Origin: Lichtheimia corymbifera B2541
Lineage: Eukaryota > Mucoromycota > Mucoromycetes > Mucorales > Lichtheimiaceae
Direction: 5' to 3'
Length of the DNA stretch: 64,000 nt
NCBI GenBank assembly: GCA_000697475.1
Contig: JNEU01000657.1
Coordinates: 1-64,000, forward strand
The translations under genes were made by a program, and so were the position numbers. The first letter of the stretch is position 1; each line of letters begins with the position of its first letter. Below, one piece after another: positions 47,340-60,438 of this stretch. A model generated the notes under the pieces. The model did not search any database, was not told the origin of the DNA, and was given only the letters and a program-made list of their open reading frames with translations.

Positions 47340-48325
47340 TTCATAGAAAAGCGTAAGGTCTTTATGAGAACGAAGTTGCTCGTCGTGGTCGACAGCACCT
47401 TGAGTGCAAGTTTCACGATCAAGATAGGCAATCTCGGGGGTCCATGAGTCGTCCATGCATCACCCCTCCTGCATATGGACGCTACCATTCAAAATTTTGT
47501 AATGAAGTCTGTCGTTTTGAAATGAATGGAGTTGATCAGCATGACTCAGAGTACCTTCTTACCAAGTTTCAAGTTTGAGATGGGGAATCCCAAGGTACTG
47601 CATACTAATCGACATTTCATGATTTCGGACGGGTGCGGAATTTCCGACGATCATAGTAAATCCCGCATTGCACCCTCCCATTCAAGATTTTCAAATGAAG
47701 CATGAGGACTTTATGAGAACGAAAATGATCAGCATGCCTGCGAGCACCTTGTGTGAAAGTTTCATGTTTGAGAAAGGGAATCTCGAGCCATGGGACCGTC
47801 CAACCTACATATATTTACGTCCGTTCATCGTCGGACGCTCCCGTTTTATTTTTCACAATGAAGCCTGCGACTTTAATATGAATGGAGTTGATCAGCATGT
47901 CGAAGCCCAGCTGTCTGACCAAATTTGACGATGGAGGAGGACAAGCGCGAAGGTGTGCACTATGCACCCTACATGCGTTCCGTCCGTCCATTGTCTCCCC
48001 TATTTTCGGGCCGCCCGGTTCATTGAAACATAATAATGAAGCATACGGTTTTTAAATGAATGGAATTGATCAGCATGACTCAGAGAACCTTCTGACCAAG
48101 TTTCATGTTCGAGGTGGGCAATCCCAAGATAATTCATACTAAATGACATTTCAATGAATCCGGCCGGTTCCGGAGTTTCAGTCCATCATAGTAAACCCCA
48201 CATTACAGCCTCCCATTCAAAACTTTTAAGTAAAGCGTGGGTTCTTTAATAAGACAGAGTTGATCAGCATGTCAAAAAGCACCTTGTGTGAAAGTTTGAG
48301 GTCAAGGTGAGCAATGTCAAGATCA
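47340..48325. repeat. Degenerate tandem array with higher-order period
   Basis: Six diverged monomers share a core around GATCAGCATG, at 47534, 47727, 47890, 48068 and 48262, with a decayed copy at about 47377. Flanking words are also shared: CCTCCCATTCAA with a following AATGAAGC, and ACCTT(G/C)TGTG-AAGTTTCA or ACCTTCT-ACCAAGTTTCA. Monomers are 157-194 bp. They fall into types: the ACTCAGAG type at 47534 and 48068 (534 bp apart) and the AAGCACCTTGTGTG type at 47727 and 48262 (535 bp apart). The array therefore looks like two copies of a trimeric unit. No open frame runs through it. Confidence 0.8.
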
Positions 48326-48329
48326 TGGA

Positions 48330-50140
48330 TCAATTTACAGTGTGCATGGATATGTCTGACTGTGCCTGACCCATTTAATTTCCACATCTTCCCGCTCCCA
48401 CTTTATTTCTCTTCCTCCCATTCTCAACTCTTGTCCCATTCAACTACAACTACAACCTACGAGCGATTGTTCTGCTTCATCCCATCATGTCAACCCTACA
48501 GTTGCTTTTACCTGATTGTGTTTGCCTGAATGGCAAGTCCATGGCGTGTTCACCTCACTGCTACAACACCCGCGTTCCTTGACACTCCACCTTCTTTTGT
48601 ACAATCCACCTTCTCTTGTACAATCCACGACCACCATCAAACGTAACAGCATTCATTGCAGTAGTTGCCTTTAGCAAGGTCTTACTCCATTGTACTCAAA
48701 GAGCGTTCACAACTTTGTCACTCTACTACAACACACGCTCTTGCACACTTCTCTGCCACGACCAACATAGCAGCTTTCTATTGTCTCTAGTTACTTGCAG
48801 CAACTTGCTTTGTTACATACGGATTCCAATGGATGGGATACCATATCAACTATCAAATTCAGCGCAATGCAAGCAATCTTCCCATGGATGAAACCGACAA
48901 AGAAAGGATTGACCAGCAGCCGGATGGAGAAGGGAGCATATCAACAGCGATCACATGGTTATATTCAATCAACATATTAGATTTGATGGATGGGTACAAT
49001 CAAGTGCAGTGATGAGATGTCCTCGAATGTTGCTTTGATTACTTGGAGCGAGCGTCGTCCACAGGAACAATCGCGTGGATACGACTAAGGACGATGATGG
49101 ATTGGATGGGATTGACGAGATGGATCATATCTTGGTGAACGGTGCTTTACAGCCATGGATGCTATTGGAATACTCAAGTCAATGCATGCAACAGCTATTC
49201 TACAATCATGGATGAAGGATGTTTATGACGGCAGCAACCAAGAATAGAATGACACAATTATCCTCTGTTGACTTGACGTGATCCGGCCGTAGCTTATTCA
49301 ACTTGTTCCCTTATCATACTTTCTCGATAGACAACATACACGCTACCACGTACTATATTGAACTTTTCACTTAATGAAGATTGGATTCGACATAATATTG
49401 GAAGGGTATTATATAATCAGCTCATATGTGCGAGATGTGGATCACTTGGTTGCTTTATGGATTGAAAGGGAAAATTCGGGAAGCGAGATGGGATCTACAT
49501 CATCTTACGGATGGGGTGTTTTTGTTCTTTTGTGATATTATACGTTCGTTCAAGCTTTCTACATAGTGCATATGTCGATTGTCGAAAGTCATCGGTAATT
49601 CTCAAACACTTGTATTACAAAGACAATAAATTCAGAGTGAGGATGTCCAACATTAGAGTGCTTGTAATATAAGCTTGGTGCGTCATTCCCACGTCGAACT
49701 TTAGAGTTTGTCAGTAGGTGTATTCAAGCATGCTGAACAGCTTTGTTCTATTGAAGGCCCCATGCTTCGTTGCAAAGCTTAGAGATATAGTTGACTTCAT
49801 GCTTTATATATGCTGCAGATGTAACGCTATATGAAAAGTGCTCGTCATACATTGTCAATAGCCTCACTCGTATTAGAGCCAAAGATGCAGAAGGGCTTGT
49901 TTGTGTAACTCAAACCAAAAAGACGGGAGTTGAAGGGTCAATGCTATTGGTGAAGAAATGCATGACGGATCTTCCACCCTTTAAAGACGTTGTTCAAGGA
50001 TCCTTCATTTCAAAAAGTTGATAATCATAACGCACGCAAGTAAATGGTTACCATGTGGATCGATGTGACACGCAATTCCTCTTTCAGGCACGTCAGAGTG
50101 ATCCATGTACATTTATTCACTGGACTTTTGTTTTGACTCT
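48330..50140. other. Intergenic region with coding-like fragments
   Basis: No intact gene. After a C/T-rich leader-like stretch (48370-48480) an ATG at 48487 opens a 32-codon frame. Another protein-like stretch lies at about 48810-49010 (MGYHINYQIQRNASNLPMDE), one at 49050-49220 (DGLDGIDEMDHILVNGALQP), and one at 49830-50020 (KDAEGLVCVTQTKKTGVEGS). They cannot be joined, and probably represent relics or an unsolved spliced gene. Confidence 0.3.
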
Positions 50141-52010
50141 CATGGATTCTTTCAATGGCCGAGTTGCACGATAAAGTAACACGGCGAATGCTACCACCAA
50201 TGACAGTAAACCCAAGTACAGGTCATAGTTGTGGCGTTTAAGGAAGGACAGCCTGTGTGCGACATCGATGCGGTGAGGTAGTTCCCATCGCTGTTGGATG
50301 TAAAAAGCACCTCTTCACAAAGATCAGCTGCACGAGTCAATGCATGTTGGCCATGGATTTGTACGAGGGCTTGGTATCTTTGTATCGATTTTTATATCAC
50401 GCCACCCTGATCCTCGACCACACGACGTAGGGCTTTAGCCATTTCATCAATGGTACTATGTTCGAGCGAAAACCACAACCTAGCTCCAATAGAATGTTCA
50501 AAATGCTTGGCATTGGCAAATTGATCAACAAAGAAAGGGCAAAAGAGCATACGTTTGCCATGGTAGGCAGCTTCGAAAACAGACATGGCACCACCATGAC
50601 TGACAAAAGTAATCACCGATGAATGGCGTAGAATGGCTGTTTGTGGTGCCCAGGATGTAATCCATCCGACTGTTGTATCATTGATAGCATACGTTGTGCC
50701 TGATTTTGAAATGATCTTTTCTGGTAAAGGGGTACCACGTGTTGCGCTCCAGATAAACCCATCCAATACGTTATCCTCGTAATTATCGAATAGCATCCTC
50801 AACAAGCGTGTTGAATCCTCAAGACTGCTGGATTGGGCATGCTGTCCAAATGCCATATACACCACCTTTTTACGGGTGTCCAAAAACTGGGCCATTGTCT
50901 GATCGAGCGTCTCTGATAGGGCATGATCACCATAGATTGGGCCATCATGCTCGACCAGAGGTCCACGAGGACGAGCATCATCAAAGCCAAATAGGTTGTT
51001 TACAAGTTTGAGTGCACCATCCCATTGCTGTTCTTGATGAAAAAAGGTGATCCCAAATGGTTGCAGTGATAATCCAGATTTCCAGGCACCAGGTACGAGA
51101 TGCCAAATTGCTTCCAGGGGCCACACGAACGCTTCGTAAAACCGACGTGTGTATGGTAAGGTTTCAGTTGTTGCTCTCTTTCATGCTAAAGAACTTTTTG
51201 CTCACATAAGGTGCGGCAGCGTCTACCATATGGATTATTATTGTTGGATTTGATGCCATAGACATACCAAAATATCTTTTTTATTTCACATACCTGGTGC
51301 ATCATTATTGACCATTGTTACAATGTACGGGATCTTGATGTCTCTGACAACATCGTGACATGCATAAGCATTATGATCGCAAATAACAAGGTCAATGGCT
51401 TCGGCTTCAATAACAGTACGCAGTGTACGATAATCTATGTATTCATAAATGTGGTTGATTTGCAGCACGGTGTACATTAGGAGGGGAGCCATTACACAAG
51501 GTTTACCGATGATGTGGTATTGTGTGCTTACTTTGCTCGTAATTTTTGATCGTGTTGGCTTGATAGTATTTCACCATATCAAATGACATTGGCACCGTTA
51601 ACTTGTTTCCGCCTCTACGCCGATCCGTGGTATGTGATGGCCCGATAGAAAACTGCTACACGTGTGAACGTTGTGCACTGAATCGAAGGTTATCATCCTA
51701 CATACGCATTCAAAGTCAGAAGCGTTTGCGAATGCATCCTGCTAGTAGTTACCGTTGTCGCATGTACGACATTATGCCCGCGTTCATGGAGTTCATCAAG
51801 GATTCTCAAGACCCAGTTGTTGTGTGAGGATCCTCCAAACGTAGAACTGAATAAGATATTTTTGGACAATGTTCGAAAATGGTTGGAAGGGTTCATAAGT
51901 TCTGCTTGACATGTGGATAAGAGCAATAACACCAGCAGCAATATTGACATATCAAATGCAGCCCATTTTATGGGTGGGAACAGCATCATCACCGTCTCCT
52001 TGATGAACAA
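50141..52010 (-). pseudogene. UDP-glycosyltransferase pseudogene 2 (near full length)
   Basis: All parts of the intact copy are represented: signal peptide and N-terminus (52010 down to about 51750, NILFSSTFGGSSHNNWVLRI), middle exons (IDLVICDHNAYACHDVV near 51400), the sugar-nucleotide half (51126-50395, FVSHGGAMSVFEAAYHGKR) and the C-terminal helix (about 50240-50145). Lesions visible are an in-frame TAG at 51658-51656, a frameshift near 51165 between KKFFSMKES and TLPYTRRFYEAF, an in-frame TAA at 50394-50392, and a frameshift near 50283 in the stretch before the membrane helix. It is more diverged from the intact copy than pseudogene 1, so an older duplicate. Confidence 0.88.
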
Positions 52011-52901
52011 TCGACAAGTTTTGGTAGTAAGAAAACGAAAACTACCGGAGAACCTACTCTTTTTATAAGGTTAAAACGCAAGCTCCTGCATGTTGATATG
52101 CATTAGCCGATGATCACTTGCAGCAAATTTGGCAAAAAGTGCAATAGTCGTCGGATGTTGCTGGCTATCCACAACTGTGGTAACAGTAGCAGCAGTTCAC
52201 GCATATTATGCATGCATAATAGCGCCGATAAGACGTAACGTATAACAGCATGTTGTTGTGCAATAACAAGAGTATTATAACTTGTAGATAGGTTTATTTT
52301 CGATAACAACGTCATGGGTACTTGGAAGTATGCTTTAATGTTATTATATTGGCGATCCTTGCCAAGAGGGGAATGATTCGGCCATCATGATGCAGCAATA
52401 TCAGTGACCACACTTACGAACCCCGTGAATCTGTAACAAGTGGCGTGAATACCTGCAAGCATCAACATTGATCATTTGCCCATAATAGCAGCGTGTGAGC
52501 CTGTCAACGCATGTGTCATGGTCATTGCCCTTACAAAGCCCGCCGACCTGATTGGAATAGTGCGTGGTCTGTGCTTCTATTTTACCCCTTGTCCCTCCCC
52601 CACCCCGCTTCAGTGATACAAAATCATCATTCTACTAAGCAACAAACAAGGATGACATGAACCAATGATGCAACGGTAAGCTTATTGAAGGGGTAGAGAA
52701 AGGAAGAGCGAGAGAGAGTGAAAAAGTTCAAATGATTGATAAGCAAATGACGTGTCGAAAAGGCCACGCACGGATCACCGGACTCGTTTACAACGACGAG
52801 GTTCATGTGTACTCTTTTTTTCCATAGGGTCTCACACTTGTTGTCTCTTTTCCTTCTTTGCCACAATCTCAGTCAACATTGTCCCATTCCACACACAACT
52901 C
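52011..52901. other. Intergenic region upstream of ATG13
   Basis: Holds the promoter side of both flanking loci. Pyrimidine-rich leader at 52800-52895. No gene is seen. Confidence 0.4.
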
Positions 52902-55267
52902 ATGTCCCACGCATCGACCACTTCACCACCCTCATGGGGATCCTCTGCCATGCCGGTCTACGATCCTCAATTGGAGAATGTCATCAAGGTATACCTTTAT
53001 TAGGAGAATACCAAATACAACCAGTAACAAACTTGCATGCTATAGCACTTTTACATCAAAACCGCTCATATCATTATTCAATCACGCCTGGCTCCTGCAG
53101 ATAAACATCGACGACGACCAGGTAGCAGACGATCTCGTTTGAATAAATGGGTGAGTAGAAAAGGATGCATACCATTTCATATACTTGAGTTAATCAAAAG
53201 GTCCCTTAGTTCAACATTACAACTGAAGAGTATCCCGAGCGACTACGACATGATTTACGCTATTGGTACACGCGAGCCTTGGGATCAGCTCTTATTGAAC
53301 CTCCTCCTTTGATGATTGATGTGTACCTGGATGTTCCTTATCTTCCAACCGATGTCGATGATGATGACAGGCAGTTTATGTTGGATCGCTATCCTTTGTT
53401 CTTGGATGATGATCGCCGACGAATTATCCTAGAACGTTGGATTCTCACACTAAGGTAAGCCTTGTTGGAGAAGAGAATCAAGTTGTAATCTTGCAAGAAT
53501 GAGCTAACCTTGTGATCAATCTATATACAGCAATGACCGCCCTGCACCTTCATCACGCAGCATCAACAATGTTTACAAACGAGCCATTCTCCATTTCCGA
53601 TCCTTGTATTCCTTTGTACGTTTGCTTCCAGCTTATACCATGAAACGCTATATTGTTGAAGGAAGAGGAGGAAGTACCCACCAGTCGTCATCACTTGGTA
53701 TCGGATACAGGCTTTCATCCACAGATATGCCCCGTCAAGATGAGGTTGATTTAGGTAAATATCGCTGATTGGATGAAGGAAGGATGGATGATCACTTGAC
53801 TAGCAATATACCCTTCGTAGGAGACACGCTACTCAGCGAAGAAATGGATGCTGTTGATGAACATACATTGAGCAATCTACAGACACCTTTGGGGTAAGCA
53901 AAGAAGAGGATTTTGACAGGAGAGAGAGAGAGAGATTAGTAGTAGTGAACATTGTATGATAGGACATTCAATATCCAAGTGCGTTATCGAAAACATGCCA
54001 ATTTCCATATCCAAGAACAAGACTCAAGTGCACGGTTCATTGATCTGGATCAACAATACTTTATGCCGACGATTACCAAATTTGCCAAACGAAGTCCGCC
54101 ACCACCACCATGGCCCAATGCATCACCGTCACCACCTCCAGCACCTTCATCATCATCAACTCGCCATAGTACGTCACCCGATGAACGACATCAACGCCCA
54201 TCATCATTACCACCACCATCTTCAACTGCCGTTGTCATTCCACCTCCGCCACCATCACGTGTATCTGATCGACCTCATACTGCACCATTCAAGAAGTCTC
54301 CGTCTTCTTTATCATCCTCATCTAATGTTTGTAAGTGAATCTTTTTCTTTTGGATTGAATGGAGAACAAGTGTAACTCATTGGTATATCTATAAGCAATA
54401 CCATCCACAATGACCTCTTCGCGCCCAACAGTGTCATTTTCATCGAGTTTTGAAAAATACCACTACAGTCAAAGTGCTCCACCACTACATCCAGATTCAA
54501 CAATACCAGCATCCTCATCACAAAGGCATCCACTACTACCTTCCAGCTCTCAACGCCAATCCTCCATAAAGAAATCATCAATATCAAAAGAGTTATCCAT
54601 GGTGTTATATCAAGAGGTAACATTTAGATGAAACCAAGCAAGTGTAATATTATTAATGACGATCACGACGTTATGATAGCAAGATGCTGATCTCGAGAAT
54701 TTTGTACGTGCCTTGAGCTTGGCGAAACCATGGCGTTCTCCATCACTGGCTTCTAGTTCGGCTAGCATATACAAATCCAAGGTAATATGGATCATTCATA
54801 ATAGTAGTAGGATTGACATTGACGTTTATTCTATCCATACATAGCAAGCTTTGACCCATTTTAAAAGTCTAAGAGACACGGTTGATTCGCTATCAAATTC
54901 CATGTCAGTAGCACCACCCTCGACGACGACCACCGCAAGTTATCATCCTTATCGGCCACGTTCACCATCTCCTTTACAAAACAACACAACGATGATGGCT
55001 GTAACGAGACATTCACTTCCTTTGGCTATGCCACCGCATGATCCATCCTTTTTCATGTCATCGTCACCGCGATTGCACCACGAAGAAGGTGATCTCCTGG
55101 CAACCTCTTCATCCTCCTCCTCATCTTCATCCTCCTCCAACAACGCGATATATCAAGAGTCAACGTCCACCGTGCAACCTTCAGGGGCACAACAACAACG
55201 TCATCACCATCATCAAGAAGAAGATGATTCATTAATATTTAGAATGAGTGAGCTAGAATTGCAATAG
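52902..55267 (+). CDS. ATG13: Autophagy protein Atg13
   Basis: Nine exons, 52902-52988, 53046-53150, 53210-53454, 53531-53754, 53821-53893, 53963-54330, 54396-54616, 54680-54781 and 54845-55267, give 615 aa with every phase closing. Residues about 28-255 form the HORMA domain: HFYIKTAHIIIQSRL, FNITTEEYPERLRHDLRYW, LMIDVYLDVPYLP, ILERWILTL and AILHFRSLYSFVRLLPAY, the diagnostic Atg13 run. The remainder is a long disordered Ser/Pro/His-rich tail, as expected, where Atg1 and Atg17 bind and TORC1 phosphorylates. Atg13 activates the Atg1 kinase to start autophagosome formation. A segment QDADLENFVRALSLAKPW near residue 445 is a likely kinase-binding motif (inference). Confidence 0.94.
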
Positions 55268-55656
55268 AAACACATGAGCTGACAACATTTGCAACAACAA
55301 CAACATGCATGCATTTGAATAAACACGCACACGCAAACATCCTTGTACACAATGCATGAGGTTCCAATATTCTCTATTTATCTCAGGTCATCATCATCAT
55401 TTTGAGGAGAAAAAGAAAACAAGTGCCCAAAAAAAAGGAGAAAGAATCGTTTGCCAAGACATTTTGTATGTGCGTGTGTATATATGTGAGAGAGAAAGTG
55501 GGATCTATATGCATCATGTATGTATATGTAAGGGGGAAATGTGTAAGAGAAAATGTGTGTGTGTGTGTGTGTGTGCGCGCGTTTTGTCCCAAGGTCTGGA
55601 ATTTTATGCATGGTGAACGAGCGGTGTGTGTGGTATGGGGATACATTGGGTGTACT
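55268..55656. repeat. Convergent 3' region with GT microsatellite
   Basis: (GT)n at about 55553-55577 followed by CGCGCG. It holds the 3' UTRs of ATG13 and of the arrestin-like gene. Confidence 0.5.
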
Positions 55657-57356
55657 TTAGACTGCCACGCGTGTATGGGAGGATGAATCCGAAAACAAAC
55701 TACCGGCTTCAGCACTGCATTCAGTAGCAACCGAACTTGTGGAGGCTCTTCGACGAGGATGATTTGATGATGATGACGAGGTGGTGGTGTTGGGTACGGC
55801 TAGAAACTGATTGCTTGTGATCCCATGATGACGTCCTGTTGTTCCTGGTCCTGGTCCATCAAACCCATCACACAAAGTCCTGCCATCCAAGGAATCCACT
55901 GGAGACACGGAGAGATTATCAGGCGAGCTTGATGATCTTCTTGATGGCATTGGTTCAGGAGACGAGGGAGAAATGGTAGGCGATTCAATGTTAGGGATGA
56001 ATGAAGGCAAGATGGGATACCCTTCGGGATCATAATCCGGCAGGGGTAAGGATAAATGTGGCGATACAGGATATGTGGATGGGACACTTGCAATCGTCAC
56101 TGGTAAACTTAATACGCAAGAGGAGGATGAGGACGAGGATGACGAGGAGGATTGCTGAGATGACGATGTTGATGATGAAGAAGATGACGATGATGATGCT
56201 AATGAGCTGTAAGAACCAAGCGATGGGAACTTCCAACCAGAAAGAGACGACATCCATGGAATGGTAACCACCACTTCATACGTCAAATCAAACATGGATA
56301 ATCGTGATGTTGGGATGCAATGCGGTGGAATAGTGAAATGACATAGTGTATCGGTTCCAGGGGCATGCTTTCCGATCGACACGTATAAATTCTCTGTGTT
56401 CATTGTATATGATTTACGTTGATGTCGAGCAACAAGTGCCACCTATAAAGGGGGGGAGGTTTAGTTCGATTGGCATAAATATATATATATATATATAATA
56501 CCTGTAATGTAGTGATCTTGTAATCGGAGCGGTTCTTGATATGGAGTTTGACTGAGCACATGTCGCCTAAAAGGATAAGAAGGTTATGGTTGGTGTTCAT
56601 CTCGTTTTGGGAAATTTTACCTGGGCAGTAGGATGGCTTGACCACCTGAGCCGACGTTTCCAACACATGTTCACCTCGTCTAAACACTTGTCTACACATG
56701 GCACCACCAGCACTGGATGATGATGCAGGAGCATGGCAGGGAACCAAGGGCAAGTAAAGGACTCGTGCAGGGCTTGTCTCCACAGTGCGTTCTGGCAGTA
56801 AATCCAAATAGGCTTGTAAGCTATATTCGATCCGGTGTCCCACCAAATCGTGATCATGTACTGAAGGCGGATAGTTGATGTTGGGAAGCTTGATAGCAAA
56901 CAAGTACATGTGCCCACCGGACTTGAGTTGTTGTTGTTGATTGTTGTTGTTGTTGTTATTACCACGACGTCCTTCGGAGAATAACAATCAACATCCTTGA
57001 TCATGCAACATGGGAAAGGAAACACATACCTCCATGATGATGATGATGATGGTTATTACTACTACCACCCCAAATCACATTCTCCACTGCAAAGATGTTC
57101 TTGGGTGGTCCTCGTCCATCTCGATCTTGACATTTGAATACGACTCGTAATCTACGTGCTTGGATTGTTTTATCCAGTGTCAAAAAGACGGAACCTATCA
57201 AACTGCTAGTATTAGCGTCAAAGAATCTCGTCGAATTTATTATTGCGTCTTACCGCTTATAACAGCTCCCGGACCAAAGGCAACGAGTCGATCAGTGCCA
57301 CCCGGACTAATGGAGAGTCGAAATGAACGCACATTGTTGTTACGATTGAAAATCAT
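55657..57356 (-). CDS. Alpha-arrestin-like protein
   Basis: Five exons, 57356-57254, 57194-57030, 56971-56621, 56566-56502 and 56442-55657, give 489 aa with phases closing. The first half has arrestin-N features: VFLTLDKTIQARRLRVVFKC, then NIFAVENVIW, a poly-Asn/Gln insert, and GHRIEYSLQAYLDL. The second half has arrestin-C features: CSVKLHIKNRSDYKITTLQV, LCHFTIPPHCIPTS and FDLTYEVVVTIPW. The tail is Ser/Pro-rich. Alpha-arrestins act as adaptors that bring HECT ubiquitin ligases to plasma-membrane transporters for endocytosis. A clear PPxY motif was not seen in the tail, so coupling to the ligase is uncertain. TATATAAAA on the minus strand at 57478-57487 is a likely TATA box. Confidence 0.82.
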
Positions 57357-58090
57357 ACTGGGTAGAAAAATAAGCAAAAAGAAAAAAGGAAAAAGAAGGG
57401 GTCGGGTGGTGTGATGAATTAAGAAGAGACGGTGTGATTCCGCTATGCCAAGCAAAGCAGATCCCAACTGTGTTTCTTTTTATATATCACCCAAAGTTTC
57501 TCCGCACCACATCACTGGATTGAATGCATGAAAACGACCTTGTAGCTTCGCCACCCCACCCTACCACCCTGTTATGCGCTCATATTAGTATATATGCAGC
57601 CACTGCTGGTGTAACACATAATAGACACTGCCACAAACAATCATACTTATTGTCATGCCAATGACGAGGCGTGGTGTTTTTGTTTTGCATGATTTTCATC
57701 ACTACTCCTTGTATGTACCGTACGTTGTTGGGTACAATCATCCGAACCCAATGGGTCTCACGCGGTTACCATGTCTGACATAATTAAACATATACACCCC
57801 ACGCATGTGCTGACACAGTTAAGCTTTTGTTTTTTAATATGTAAAGAAAAAGCCGTCGAACTACATTATCTGCTAAACAAAGTATAATATATATGTATAA
57901 AATAAGCGAAGAGATGATGATGATGGAGACTATGCCTATTGTATAAAGAGGCAAGAGGGAGGAGGTCGGATGTAAAGTACGAGGAGGAGGAGGAGGAGGA
58001 AGAGGAGGAGAAGAGAGATGGATGTAATAATAAAGAAAAAAGGAAGGTATGCTGACGTTATTGCGATATGTCGTGTGTATGTTTGTTCGT
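57357..58090. promoter_or_regulatory. Arrestin promoter and 3' region of the MIT gene
   Basis: TATATAAAA on the minus strand at 57478-57487. A GGA-type purine repeat at about 57979-58012. No gene is seen. Confidence 0.45.
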
Positions 58091-60438
58091 TCATTCATTG
58101 ACCCATGAGCCGCCTCGTTTGAGCCATTTGCCAAGCAGGATAGCCATATCTCGGACCACAAATCCGCCCACTACCACATCCACTACGTCACATATCCTTG
58201 TCAGGCGTTGTAGTACGACATCGCACACCAAACTAGCGCGGTTTGCATCCTTCTTCATGGCAACATAATGATCCCACCAACTCACTATACGCACATTACT
58301 TAGCCCTCTTTGTCAACATGCCCACTTGCATATACGTACCAATGATATGTAATTTGATAAATAATCGCTGCAGCATCTCGACGTAATTCCGGTATTGATC
58401 CTCACTTTTTTAAAAGAAAAATGCGTCAGCCACCTTTTCCAACACTTTTTTCATGTGTGTACTTACCCCTTTGTGAGACTGAATGCATTCATGCGTTCGA
58501 CAGACTTGCTGAGTTTAGTTCCCCAGGACATGAATGCTTGACTCTTTTTGTAACTGCTGCTTGTGTTGCTGGATATACTGGAGACCGAAATATTGTCAGG
58601 TATGGTGTTATTCATGGAAATGATTGAAGAGGAGGAGGATGTGGTTGTCACAGGGCTCTGCTGACCATTCGATGTTGCTGCTGATGTTGCTGTATTGCTG
58701 CTGCCATTCATGCTTTCACGTTTCAATTTCTTGGCCAATGTATTTTTGAGTGATTCCACAGCATCCTCGAGACCTTCAAGCACCTTGAGACTTCCTGTCA
58801 AATCATCAAGCTTGGTCCACCGTTCAAGCTTGCTCAGGTCGGCCATGAGACTCTCACATGCAGCAATCTTGATTTCAACATGGGGTAAGCGGATACCGGG
58901 TTGATGCCACATGTTCTTGGGTATATACAGTCGTGGTGTGATATACGCTCCATCCTCCATGGATTTCTCCAATGACAACACAAGTCGCATGGGTACTTGC
59001 TCTGATGATGATGCAGCAGACGTTGTAGTAGTTGTTGTAGCAACACCGATATTCTTTTGTGGGGCTGTTGATGATCCCAAATAATCCATGGAATGGTGAT
59101 TGTTGTCATTTTTGAAATCCTTCATGAAAAGTCCAAACAAAGGCGCAGCTGCTGCTTGAGCACGGCCTCGACCATCCATGCTCACTCTGGATAACCGATT
59201 GGATTTACGGACCGAAGCGAATCCATTGCTACTGCTCCCATTGCTTGTAGTGCTACCCGCACTTCCTTTACGTCCAATGGATGCCAATGAAATAGGTGAT
59301 GTCGTGGTGGTGGTGGTGGTGTTCGTGTTGATAGCAGTGACCCCAGTATTCTTGGCATCCGTGAGGATAGGATTGGATTGTTGATGGCGTAAGCTACTTG
59401 TACGTGGTCCACTGGGTGTAATCGTCGTTGTCGTGGATTCCATTTTGGTGGCTGATAAAGGTGGTAATGTCATGGCAGGTTGATATCCATTAGAAGCACC
59501 AGGTGCATTGGCTGTTGGTGCTGTTGTTGTATTTTCACCAAAAGAATCATTGGATGAAGTACTGGGTGATCGCTGATGATGATGGTCAACAACAGCAGGC
59601 TTGGGTGATGTTGATGATTCTTCATGATGGCTGCTACTATTGCTCTTTCTGTGATTGGATCGAGTCGGCGTACTCTTGGATGAAATGGGAGATGGAGGTC
59701 GTTCATAGTTGGTATTATTACTTCCACCTGCACCAATCGTGGGATGATGATGACTACGTTTAGGTGTAGCTTGTAGACGTGGATCCTCGGGTGTTGATAC
59801 TGAACTTTCCAATGAAGAAGAAGATGCCATGCGTCGTATCATTGAAGTATAGGTGCTTTGCGTTGTAGTGCTATTGTTGCGACTGCGAGTAGAAAAGTTG
59901 CGTTTGGCAGGTTTCGATAGCCATGATCGTGCATCATCCTCCTCATCCATATCCTCATCCTCGTCCTCTTCATCATTGTTGTATGTCTCGTATACATCAT
60001 CCACTTCGGATTTGGGTGAAATAGCCGTTAACAACCGTATACGTTCCGAGTATGAATCGTGCTATGTATGTATGTATACATCAATCATCCCTGCTATTGT
60101 TTCCTCCCCTCCCCCTCCCAAACTGTCAGATGGAAACTTACTATTTCTTGAAGCCGACGTCTATCACTTCCTTTCTCAACTGTTGACAGCACTCGATTCA
60201 ATAATGATATAGCTTCTGAATAAGCGTCAATAGCCCCAACAACATCGTTGGATGAATCGCTCATGACAGCTGAATTCGCCTTTTGTAACGCTGTACGAAG
60301 GATAACCTTTGACATTTGCTTTGCATTCGAAGATGATGCGGGTGCTGGTGGTTGTTGCTCAGGAGTAGGCGTGGGTGGAGATGCCGGTGGATGCATAGAT
60401 GCCGGGCTCAGCATAGACAAGCTGTCTCGTTGGCTCAT
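58091..60438 (-). CDS. MIT-domain protein
   Basis: Four exons, 60438-60142, 60061-58467, 58404-58340 and 58284-58091, give 716 aa with phases closing. The MIT domain (about residues 43-115) crosses the first intron: VILRTALQKANSAV, VGAIDAYSEAISLLNRVL, RRRLQEI joined to HDSYSERIRLL. A long disordered acidic, Ser/Thr/Asn-rich middle follows. The C-terminal part is helical (MADLSKLERWTKLDDL, LEGLEDAVESLKNTLAKKL) and ends in a segment found only by extending past two introns (IVSWWDHYVAMKKDANRA to LLGKWLKRGGSW). MIT domains bind ESCRT-III tails, so a role in endosomal or membrane-remodelling traffic is likely; the particular member is not named. Confidence 0.88.
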
